A stretch of 64,000 bases of DNA from Larkinella soli (GTDB taxonomy: Bacteria; Bacteroidota; Bacteroidia; Cytophagales; Spirosomataceae). The stretch lies in the NCBI RefSeq assembly GCF_003703975.1, contig NZ_QTJY01000001.1, positions 682,001 to 746,000 of the forward strand, in the 5' to 3' direction. A model generated the notes under the pieces. That model was not told where the DNA came from, ran no database searches, and was given only the letters and a program-made list of their open reading frames with translations. Position 1 is the stretch's first letter, and each line of letters opens with the position of its first letter. The position numbers were made by a program, and so were the translations under genes. Below are positions 1 through 6,447 of the stretch, in pieces.

Positions 1-314
1 CGGTTGATGTTGTCCGTGGCGGTTTCGATCACGACGGCGATGCCGTGGGGGCCGTAGCCTTCGTAGGTAATTTCCTTATAATCTTCCTGCTCTTTGGAAG
101 AAGCTTTCTTGATGGCCCGCTCCACGTTTTCCTTGGGCATGTTGGCCGCCTTGGCGTTCTGGATGGCGGCCCGCAGGCGACCGTTGGCCGTCGGGTCGGA
201 GCCACCGCTTTTTACAGCCAGAGCAATGTCTTTACCAATTTTGGTGAAGGTTTTGGCCATCATCCCCCACCGTTTGAATTTTCGGGCTTTTCGGTATTCG
301 AATGCGCGTCCCAT
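1..314 (-). CDS. yebC: YebC/PmpR family transcriptional regulator (partial, C-terminus cut by window edge)
   Basis: The first ~105 residues are present, beginning [17 protein letters not shown], followed by [20 protein letters not shown] and the segment [26 protein letters not shown]. These match the N-terminal helical domain of the YebC/PmpR/TACO1 family, whose members act as DNA-binding regulators or as translation factors that help ribosomes through proline stretches. The visible end ([22 protein letters not shown]) is the start of the second domain; the rest lies outside the window. It starts 20 bases after the lysA stop on the same strand, so co-transcription with lysA is likely. Family assignment is confident; which of the two roles applies cannot be told. 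Confidence 0.93.
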   Translation of the reverse strand, partial: MGRAFEYRKARKFKRWGMMAKTFTKIGKDIALAVKSGGSDPTANGRLRAAIQNAKAANMPKENVERAIKKASSKEQEDYKEITYEGYGPHGIAVVIETATDNIN

Positions 315-334
315 GGGTCTGACTTAAACTTTTC

Positions 335-1594
335 CTATCTGATTTTCTCGGTTATTTCTTCTTCAAAATTCACCTCGACCTGGTTCCGGATCAGGTCCTC
401 GAAGGTTTCGCGCCGGCGGATCAGGAACGGCCGGCCTTCGTAGACGAGGACCTCGGCCGGCCGAAACCGGGAGTTGTAATTGGAACTCATGCTGTAGCCG
501 TAGGCCCCGGCGTTGCGGAACATCAGAATGTCGCCGGGCCGTACTTCAGAGAGAGTGCGGTCCCAGCCGAAGGTGTCGGTTTCGCAAATATAGCCAACGA
601 CGCTATACGTTTTCTGCTCACCGGCCGGGTTCGAAATATTGACGATTTCGTGGTAGGCATCGTACATCATCGGCCGGATGAGGTGGTTTAGGCCGGAATC
701 CACCCCGACAAACGTCCGATTCGGGTTCTCCTTGACCACATTGACGCCGACCAGAAGAAAACCGCTCTCGCTGACGAGGAATTTCCCGGGTTCGAACCAG
801 AGTTCCACTTCCCGTCCATACCGCCCGCAGAAGGCCTGAAAGGCCGCCGACACGTTCCGCCCCAGGTCCTCGACATCCGTGACGTGATCCCCTTCCCGGT
901 ACGACACCTTGAAACCGCTGCCGAAATCCAGAAACTCCAGATGCGGGTACTCCATCGCCAGATCGAAAAGCACGGCGGCCCCTTTCAGGAAGGCATCGGC
1001 ATTCTTGAAGTCGGAACCCGTGTGAATGTGCAGACCGATGATCCGAAGGCCGTACCGGTCGACCAGCGATTTGATCCGGTCCCGCTGTTCGACGGAGATG
1101 CCGAACTTGGAATCGGCGTGGCCGGTCTGGATCTTGATGTTGCCGCCTTCGGCAATGTGAGGATTGATGCGGATACCGACCGGAACCTCCGCCCCGTAGG
1201 TTTGTCCGATCCATTCCAGCAAAGGCAGGCTGTCCACGTTCAGGCGGACGCCCAGACCGAGGGCGTCCCGGATTTCGGAAAAGGAAACCCCGCTGGGGGT
1301 ATACATGATCTGGCGGGGTTCGAAGCCGGCGAGCAGCGCCAGCCGGATCTCATTGATCGAAACCACCTCCACATCGATGCCCCGGCTCCGCATCAGTTTC
1401 AGGATCGAAACGTTGGTCAGGGCTTTGGCCGCGTATTTTATCTTAAGGTTAACTCCCGAAAAAGCCGACTGGAGCGTACCGATCTTTTCAATAATTTTGT
1501 CGGCATCATACACGTACAGGGGTAAGCCGAAATCCCCGGCCATCCCGCGCAGGTCGACGCCCTGAATGGTAAACTGATTATGGTCTGTCTGCAT
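335..1594 (-). CDS. lysA: Diaminopimelate decarboxylase
   Basis: PLP-dependent decarboxylase of the alanine-racemase fold that converts meso-diaminopimelate to L-lysine, the last step of lysine synthesis, in the cytoplasm. Visible motifs in order: KIKYAAKALTN with the PLP-binding lysine near residue 57, LHIHTGSD, the glycine-rich phosphate-binding stretch DFGSGFKV, FEPGKFLV, the catalytic-cysteine region YICETDTFGWDR, and GAYGYSMSSNYNSRFRP near the C-terminus. Length (419 aa) fits the family. An in-frame ATG at 1624 would add ten residues, but it overlaps the promoter element TATATTTG (1622-1629, minus strand), so the ATG at 1594 (MQTDHNQF) is preferred. yebC follows 20 bases downstream. Confidence 0.95.
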   Translation of the reverse strand: MQTDHNQFTIQGVDLRGMAGDFGLPLYVYDADKIIEKIGTLQSAFSGVNLKIKYAAKALTNVSILKLMRSRGIDVEVVSINEIRLALLAGFEPRQIMYTPSGVSFSEIRDALGLGVRLNVDSLPLLEWIGQTYGAEVPVGIRINPHIAEGGNIKIQTGHADSKFGISVEQRDRIKSLVDRYGLRIIGLHIHTGSDFKNADAFLKGAAVLFDLAMEYPHLEFLDFGSGFKVSYREGDHVTDVEDLGRNVSAAFQAFCGRYGREVELWFEPGKFLVSESGFLLVGVNVVKENPNRTFVGVDSGLNHLIRPMMYDAYHEIVNISNPAGEQKTYSVVGYICETDTFGWDRTLSEVRPGDILMFRNAGAYGYSMSSNYNSRFRPAEVLVYEGRPFLIRRRETFEDLIRNQVEVNFEEEITEKIR

Positions 1595-1621
1595 GAATGG
1601 GTATTCACCAAATTTGAGGTG

Positions 1622-1629
1622 CAAATATA
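1622..1629 (-). promoter_or_regulatory. Bacteroidota -7 promoter element for lysA
   Basis: On the minus strand this reads TATATTTG, an exact match to the Bacteroidota -7 consensus TAnnTTTG. Transcription would begin near 1615, giving a ~20-base leader before the ATG at 1594. No clear TTTG -33 box lies at the expected distance, so the call rests on the -7 box alone. Confidence 0.5.
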
Positions 1630-1743
1630 AGTGAAATTATGGCTTATTCTCCAGGCCGGCGGGTTCTTCCGGCCCCATCTCACCCCTGAAAATCATTTGA
1701 TTCACCCTAAATTTTCCACCGGTTTACTCAAAATTTTCATCTT

Positions 1744-3057
1744 ATGAAAAAATTCTCCTTCCTGACCGCATTCATGGTGCTTTCCCTTTCGGCCTATTGT
1801 CAGTTGCAGTCCGGTCCGATGCTGGGTTATTCGGATATGCGGGAAGTACTGATCTGGGCGCAGACCGTGAAACCGGCCCGGGTGAAGGTCCAATACTGGG
1901 AACAGGGCGCCCCGGCCCGGAAATTCAGTACGGAGGAAGTGCTGACGTCCGCGAAAACCGCCCATACCGCCAAACTCGTGGCCGACCGGCTGCTGCCGGG
2001 CAAACGGTATGACTATGAGGTGTTTATCGACGGCAGGAAGGCCCCGGTCTCTTACCCGCTTACCTTTCAGAGCCAGCCGCTCTGGCAATGGCGCACCGAC
2101 CCGCCGGCTTTCCGGTTCGCGCTCGGAAGCTGTACGTACATTTCCGAGGAGCAGTTCGACCGGCCGGGTCGGGCTTATGGAGAAGGCTATGAAATCTTCG
2201 ATGCCATCGTCCGGCAGAAACCGGATTTCATGCTCTGGACCGGCGACAACATGTACCTGCGCGAGCCCGACTGGAACAGCCGCTCCGGCGTTCTGCACCG
2301 CTATACACACACCCGCTCCGTGAAGCAGATGCAGCCGCTGCTCGGGTCGGTTCATCATTACGCCACCTGGGACGACCACGATTTCGGACCCAACGATTCG
2401 GACCGCAGCTACTGGCTTAAACCCGTCACCCTCGAAGCCTTCAAGCTTTTCTGGGGCAACCCTAACTACATCTTCGACGAAGGCTGCACCGGAACATTCT
2501 TCTGGAACGACTGCCAGTTTTTCCTGATGGACGACCGGACCTGGCGCAGCCCGAACGAAGCCCGAACCGGGGATCGGGAGTATCTGGGCAAACGGCAGCT
2601 GAACTGGCTCATCGACGCCCTCACCGGCAGCAGCGCCCCCTTCAAGTTCGTGGTGATCGGCGGGCAGGTAGTGAACCCCTCCGCCATTTTCGAGAACTAC
2701 GCCAACTATGCCGACGAGCGCAACCAGCTGATCCGCTCGATCACCGAAGCCCGCATTCCGGGCGTTCTTTTCATCACCGGCGACCGTCATCATACCATTC
2801 TCCATCGGATGGAACGGCCGGGAACCTACCCGCTCTACGACGTCACGATCTCCCCGCTGACCTCCGGCCCGGCCAAACCGCAGGAGGCCGAACTGAAGCA
2901 GCCGACGGTGGTGGACGGGACACTGGTGACCGAACGCAACTTCGCCACCATGGAAGTCAGCGGCCCGGCCAAAGACCGGGTGCTGAAAATCCGGGTTTTC
3001 GATACGAAGGGAGGTGAAAAATGGAACCGGGAAATCCGGGCCGCCGAACTGAAATAG
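1744..3057 (+). CDS. PhoD-like alkaline phosphatase/phosphodiesterase, secreted
   Basis: 437 aa with a Sec signal peptide (MKKFSFLTAFMVLSLSAYCQ, cleavage after about residue 20). An N-terminal Ig/fibronectin-like region (to about residue 110) is followed by a PhoD-type metallophosphatase core: GSCTYI, WTGDNMYLREPDW, the metal-binding TWDDHDFGPNDSDR and FITGDRHHT. These Asp/Asn/His motifs are those of the Ca/Fe-dependent PhoD superfamily, which cleaves phosphomonoesters or diesters outside the cytoplasm. Start chosen at the ATG that opens the signal peptide. It is divergent from lysA across a 149-base gap and stands as a single gene. Substrate is unknown; some Bacteroidota homologues are only annotated 'alkaline phosphatase family'. 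Confidence 0.88.
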   Translation: MKKFSFLTAFMVLSLSAYCQLQSGPMLGYSDMREVLIWAQTVKPARVKVQYWEQGAPARKFSTEEVLTSAKTAHTAKLVADRLLPGKRYDYEVFIDGRKAPVSYPLTFQSQPLWQWRTDPPAFRFALGSCTYISEEQFDRPGRAYGEGYEIFDAIVRQKPDFMLWTGDNMYLREPDWNSRSGVLHRYTHTRSVKQMQPLLGSVHHYATWDDHDFGPNDSDRSYWLKPVTLEAFKLFWGNPNYIFDEGCTGTFFWNDCQFFLMDDRTWRSPNEARTGDREYLGKRQLNWLIDALTGSSAPFKFVVIGGQVVNPSAIFENYANYADERNQLIRSITEARIPGVLFITGDRHHTILHRMERPGTYPLYDVTISPLTSGPAKPQEAELKQPTVVDGTLVTERNFATMEVSGPAKDRVLKIRVFDTKGGEKWNREIRAAELK

Positions 3058-3145
3058 GCCATTTCGGCGATCAGGTTTCGGGCCGGAAGGAAAACAATTT
3101 CGGATAGCGCTGGTTAAAAGTGAACTCAACGTTTATACGAAGACC

Positions 3146-3439
3146 ATGAAAAAAGCAGCCATACTTTGCGGTGCCCTGCTGTGGATGTCGGTTCAGGCCC
3201 AGGCGCAGACGACACCCTCGCCCAACACCCATGCACCGGAGCAGAATTCGCAGACGTTCCCCCAGGGGGAACCCTCCGCCAATGCCGACTCGGTTCAGAG
3301 TAAACTGGTGAAAGGAACGCAGTCGAGCCGGAATGCCCGCCGTTCGGAAAGCGCCGTCCGGAACAAGAGTACCAGTGTGCAGACGAAAACCCGGAAGACG
3401 GTAAAGACCAGAAAAACGAGCGGCAATCCGCCGGAGTGA
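3146..3439 (+). CDS. Small exported Ser/Thr/Lys-rich protein, unknown function
   Basis: 97 aa. Residues 1-21 form a clear signal peptide (MKKAAILCGALLWMSVQAQA), so the mature product is a ~76-residue, low-complexity, hydrophilic polypeptide rich in Ser, Thr, Asn and Gln that becomes strongly basic at the end (TRKTVKTRKTSG). No domain recognised. It lies after the PhoD-like gene on the same strand and is followed by a strong terminator (3472-3506), which supports it being a real transcribed gene. Predicted disordered periplasmic or secreted protein; function not assignable. Confidence 0.65.
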   Translation: MKKAAILCGALLWMSVQAQAQTTPSPNTHAPEQNSQTFPQGEPSANADSVQSKLVKGTQSSRNARRSESAVRNKSTSVQTKTRKTVKTRKTSGNPPE

Positions 3440-3471
3440 CCGGGAACGATTTAGTAACCAACATTTACAAA

Positions 3472-3506
3472 AAAGTCACCTTAGAAGTCTGAGGTGGCTT
3501 TTTTTT
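3472..3506 (+). terminator. Rho-independent terminator after the small exported protein
   Basis: Ten-base stem AAAGTCACCT (3472-3481) pairs with AGGTGGCTTT (3492-3501) with one G-U pair; loop 3482-3491; T-run 3499-3506. Confidence 0.88.
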
Positions 3507-3536
3507 CATTTTTTCCCTTAAAAAAGACCTCATTCT

Positions 3537-3566
3537 CTTGCCCGCTTCAATTTATTTGTATTTTTG
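3537..3566 (+). promoter_or_regulatory. Promoter for the sigma/anti-sigma operon
   Basis: TTG at 3538-3540 and TATTTTTG at 3559-3566 (exact TAnnTTTG) are separated by 18 bases, close to the Bacteroidota housekeeping promoter layout. Transcription would start near 3573, about 30 bases before the TTG start codon at 3603. Confidence 0.55.
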
Positions 3567-3602
3567 ACAGCAACCCTTTCGGTCACTTGACGTTCCGAAG
3601 CC

Positions 3603-4151
3603 TTGAAGCGTTCTAACCCCTCGATTACGGAAGAAGTATTGGTCAGTAGGCTCCGACAGCGGGAGGAGCCGGCTTTCCACATCTTATATGATCAATACTC
3701 CCCAGCACTTTATGGCGTTATATTAAAAATAGTGCGTGACGAGGAAGCCGCCCGTGACGTATTGCAGGATTCGTTCGTAAAAATCTGGAAAAATATTCCT
3801 TCTTACGACTCCCAGAAGGGACGGCTGTTTACCTGGCTGCTCAACATCGCAAGGAATACCGCCATCGACGCCCTGAGAACCCGGCACGCCGGTCAGTCAA
3901 TCCAAACCGGGGCCGAAATCGTAGATATTATCGACCAGCAACAGCAGGCGTATCAACCGAACCCGGAAGTTATGGACCTGCCGGAAAAGGTCAGCCGGTT
4001 GAATCCGGACCGGCAAACCGTCATCGATCTCGTTTATTTTCGCGGATATACGCATGAAGAAGCGGCAGAGAAGCTGAATCTTCCTCTCGGAACCGTCAAA
4101 ACGAGAGTTCGCTCGGCATTACAGGAATTGAAGAAGTTATTCGGCTCATGA
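3603..4151 (+). CDS. ECF-type RNA polymerase sigma factor (SigK-like)
   Basis: 182 aa. Region sigma-2 spans about residues 20-90 (FHILYDQYSPALYGV, DEEAARDVLQDSFVKIWKN, GRLFTWLLNIARNTAIDALR) and region sigma-4 about 125-180 (LNPDRQTVIDLVYFRGYTHEEAAEKLNLPLGTVKTRVR, a helix-turn-helix for the -35 region). Directs RNA polymerase to a small regulon, typically envelope or redox stress. The chosen start is a TTG; no ATG lies nearby upstream and the protein reads in family register from there. It overlaps the next gene by four bases (ATGA), so it is translationally coupled to its anti-sigma factor. The group resembles SigK-type ECFs because of the RskA-like partner. Confidence 0.9.
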   Translation: MKRSNPSITEEVLVSRLRQREEPAFHILYDQYSPALYGVILKIVRDEEAARDVLQDSFVKIWKNIPSYDSQKGRLFTWLLNIARNTAIDALRTRHAGQSIQTGAEIVDIIDQQQQAYQPNPEVMDLPEKVSRLNPDRQTVIDLVYFRGYTHEEAAEKLNLPLGTVKTRVRSALQELKKLFGS

Positions 4152-4978
4152 ATATTAAAGAATACATCGAGTCAGGGATTCTGGAGGAGTATGTGCTCGG
4201 AACGGCCAGCCCGCAGGAACGGCGGGAAGTGGAATGCCTGTCGAGCATCTACCCGGAAATCCGGCAGGAGCTGGACAGTTTGTCCGTTGCGCTGGAGCAG
4301 TATGCCCTGACTCTCCGCCGTGACCCACCCGCCGACATTAAGGAGAACCTGCTGAAAACCCTTGATTTTACCCCTCCGGCAGCATCGGAACCAAAGGGAA
4401 CGCCCATTCGGCCCCTGTATCCGATCGATGATCCGGATTCGCGCCCGACTTACCGGGTGACGTGGCTGGTGGCCGCGTCCGTAGGGTTGCTGATGCTGGT
4501 CTTCGCCTTTTTCCTGTACTCCCAGCTCCAGACGGCCCGGCAAAGCGTTGCCGAGCTGCAATCGTCCAAGGAGAAACTGGAAGGGGAGGTAGAAGTCCTG
4601 CGGGAGCGACAGACGCAGTCGGACCTTACGCTGGCCATGCTGAAGGAACCGGGGATGCGGGCCATCCGCCTGAACCCGACCGATTCCACCCGGCAGGACC
4701 TGGCTACGGTTTACTGGAACACGGATACCGGTCAGGTCAGCCTGGAAGTCGATTCCCTCACCCGCCCGCCCGATACCCAGCAATACCAGTTGTGGGCCAT
4801 CGTGGACGGTCAGCCGGTGGATGCCGGTGTTTTTGACATCGGGGAAGGCACCCAGCTGGTTCACCAGACGCTGAAATTCACCCGCGCCGACGCTTTCGCC
4901 ATCACCCTCGAACGACGGGGCGGCAGCCCGACGCCGACGATGACGGCCATGGTCGTGATGGGAAACGTAAAGAGCTGA
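4148..4978 (+). CDS. Membrane anti-sigma factor, RskA-like
   Basis: 276 aa, single-pass membrane protein. The N-terminal ~95 residues (YIESGILEEYVLGTASPQERREVE) resemble the cytoplasmic sigma-binding domain of RskA/anti-sigma-K factors; no zinc-binding HxxxCxxC motif is present. One transmembrane helix (VAASVGLLMLVFAFFLY, about residues 107-124) is followed by a short coiled coil (LQSSKEKLEGEVEVLRERQ) and a C-terminal RskA-type periplasmic domain with the hallmark QQYQLWAIVDGQPVDAGVFD. It should sequester the upstream sigma factor until regulated proteolysis of the membrane anchor. Four-base overlap with the sigma gene; strong terminator follows. Confidence 0.88.
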   Translation: MNIKEYIESGILEEYVLGTASPQERREVECLSSIYPEIRQELDSLSVALEQYALTLRRDPPADIKENLLKTLDFTPPAASEPKGTPIRPLYPIDDPDSRPTYRVTWLVAASVGLLMLVFAFFLYSQLQTARQSVAELQSSKEKLEGEVEVLRERQTQSDLTLAMLKEPGMRAIRLNPTDSTRQDLATVYWNTDTGQVSLEVDSLTRPPDTQQYQLWAIVDGQPVDAGVFDIGEGTQLVHQTLKFTRADAFAITLERRGGSPTPTMTAMVVMGNVKS

Positions 4979-4996
4979 CCCCCGCCTGAACCTTTT

Positions 4997-5032
4997 AAAA
5001 AGGCCCTGGATATACCTCCAGGGCCTTTTTTT
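4997..5032 (+). terminator. Rho-independent terminator of the sigma/anti-sigma operon
   Basis: Fourteen-base perfect stem AAAAAGGCCCTGGA (4997-5010) and TCCAGGGCCTTTTT (5017-5030) with a six-base loop and a T-run continuing to 5032. Confidence 0.93.
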
Positions 5033-5150
5033 ATGCCGTCTCCGCAAAATTTTCAAACCGGAAAATCCAAACCGAAAATCGGGCCGTAGGTATTGTCAGT
5101 GAATCGGTTGCAACCAGGATTCCTTTACATTCCAACCTATTTTATCGTTT

Positions 5151-5714
5151 ATGCAAACCATGAAAACCATCATGAAAAAAGGTCTTTTTGCAGCCATTCT
5201 GTGCACCTTCGTCAGCATTGCCTACGCTCAGAAACCCAAAGAAGTCGGAGGAGCCATGATGTATCCTCAGAAAAACATCATTGAAAATGCCGTCAACTCC
5301 AAAGACCATACCACCCTCGTAGCCGCCGTCAAAGCCGCCGGGCTGGTGGAAACCCTGCAGGGAGCCGGCCCGTTCACGGTGTTTGCCCCGTCTAATACGG
5401 CGTTCGGCAAACTGCCTTCCGGCACCGTCGACAACCTGCTGAAACCCGAGAACAAGGGCGCACTGACCGGTATCCTGACCTATCACGTCGTTCCGGGCCG
5501 GCTGGATGCGAAGGCACTCGCCAAACAGATCAAGGACGGAAACGGGACGGCCATGCTGAAAACCGTGGCCGGTGGTAGCCTGACCGCCAAAATGAAAGGC
5601 AAGGGCATCGAGATCGTCGATGAAAAAGGCGGTATGGCCATGGTCGATATTTCCGACGTATACCAGTCGAACGGGGTCATTCACTCGATCGACACGGTGC
5701 TGATGCCGAAATAA
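5151..5714 (+). CDS. Exported fasciclin (FAS1) domain protein
   Basis: 187 aa: signal peptide (MKKGLFAAILCTFVSIAYAQ) and a single FAS1 domain from about residue 45 to the end. Typical H1 motif region GPFTVFAPSNTAFGKLP, conserved YHVVPG, and the closing motif GVIHSIDTVLMPK are all present. FAS1 proteins mediate adhesion or ligand binding at the cell surface. Three in-frame ATGs (5151, 5160, 5172) are possible starts; the signal peptide is complete from any of them. It lies directly downstream of the sigma/anti-sigma pair but behind a terminator, so it has its own transcript; the neighbourhood suggests it may be a target of that sigma factor (see findings). Confidence 0.92.
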   Translation: MQTMKTIMKKGLFAAILCTFVSIAYAQKPKEVGGAMMYPQKNIIENAVNSKDHTTLVAAVKAAGLVETLQGAGPFTVFAPSNTAFGKLPSGTVDNLLKPENKGALTGILTYHVVPGRLDAKALAKQIKDGNGTAMLKTVAGGSLTAKMKGKGIEIVDEKGGMAMVDISDVYQSNGVIHSIDTVLMPK

Positions 5715-5729
5715 ACCCATCGAAATTCC

Positions 5730-5775
5730 AACGGAAAAAGCCGCACTGAATCTGTCATGTGTGGCTTTTTCCGTT
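5730..5775 (+). terminator. Rho-independent terminator of the fasciclin gene
   Basis: Thirteen-base perfect stem AACGGAAAAAGCC (5730-5742) with GGCTTTTTCCGTT (5763-5775), extended inward by CAC/GTG pairs; T-rich 3' arm. It would also work on the opposite strand. Confidence 0.85.
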
Positions 5776-5812
5776 CGGAAAACTATCCCTGAAACTTAAT
5801 TGTTAGTGCATT

Positions 5813-6295
5813 ATGAACCGCAAGCTATTCCTCGGAATCCTGTGTGGGCTGGCGCTCACCGGCTCCCTCCTCTCCTTCTCCACGGCCACGGACGACCCCA
5901 AACTTCGGAAAGTGGTGAAATCCGATTCGGAATGGAAAAAGGTCCTGACGCCCCAACAGTATTACATCCTGCGCGAACAGGGTACCGAACGGCCTTATAC
6001 CAGTCCGCTGGTCGATAACCACGATCATGGCGTATTTCGGTGTGCCGCCTGTAAAACGCCCCTGTTCAGTTCGGACACCAAGTTTGAATCCGGCACGGGC
6101 TGGCCGAGTTTCTATGCACCCATCGCCAAACAGAACGTGGCGGAAAAAGTGGACCGTGCCCACGGTATGATCCGGACGGAAGTGGAATGTGCCGTCTGCG
6201 GGGGGCATCTGGGGCATGTTTTCGATGACGGCCCCAAACCGACCGGACTTCGGTACTGCATGAACGGCGCTGCCCTGGAATTCGTCCGGAAGTAA
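5813..6295 (+). CDS. msrB: Peptide-methionine (R)-S-oxide reductase, exported
   Basis: 160 aa. An N-terminal hydrophobic segment ([21 protein letters not shown]) marks it for export, unlike cytoplasmic MsrB. The catalytic domain shows the two zinc-binding pairs (CAAC and CAVC), [25 protein letters not shown], and the active-site cysteine in [10 protein letters not shown]. It reduces methionine-R-sulfoxide in oxidised proteins; the location suggests repair of envelope proteins. Single gene with its own terminator. Its electron donor (usually a thioredoxin-like relay) is not in the window. Confidence 0.95.
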   Translation: MNRKLFLGILCGLALTGSLLSFSTATDDPKLRKVVKSDSEWKKVLTPQQYYILREQGTERPYTSPLVDNHDHGVFRCAACKTPLFSSDTKFESGTGWPSFYAPIAKQNVAEKVDRAHGMIRTEVECAVCGGHLGHVFDDGPKPTGLRYCMNGAALEFVRK

Positions 6296-6320
6296 CTATA
6301 AAATTTAATACCTTGATTTT

Positions 6321-6350
6321 GAGCCAGCTGGAATACCAGTCTGGCTTTTT
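6321..6350 (+). terminator. Rho-independent terminator of msrB
   Basis: GAGCCAG (6321-6327) pairs with CTGGCTT at the 3' side, with an inner CTGG/CCAG pairing and a T-run to 6350. Confidence 0.75.
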
Positions 6351-6376
6351 CCATATTACAACGTCATTATTTACGT

Positions 6377-6384
6377 TATATTTG
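6377..6384 (+). promoter_or_regulatory. Bacteroidota -7 element upstream of the class A PBP
   Basis: TATATTTG, exact TAnnTTTG, 63 bases before the ATG at 6448. The -33 box is not obvious. Confidence 0.45.
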
Positions 6385-6447
6385 TTATGTTGAACAGCCT
6401 GCACCACATCCGCAGGTTGTGATTCTCTAACCGACATTACACCTCGC

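Noticed and set aside
1702-3129. 475-codon open frame on the minus strand opposite the PhoD-like gene (similar long antisense frames at 44674-46398, 23692-25329 and 60921-62564)
   Set aside because: Each lies wholly antisense to a gene with clear motifs; in GC-rich DNA with strong third-position bias, such shadow frames are expected, and their translations show no domain.
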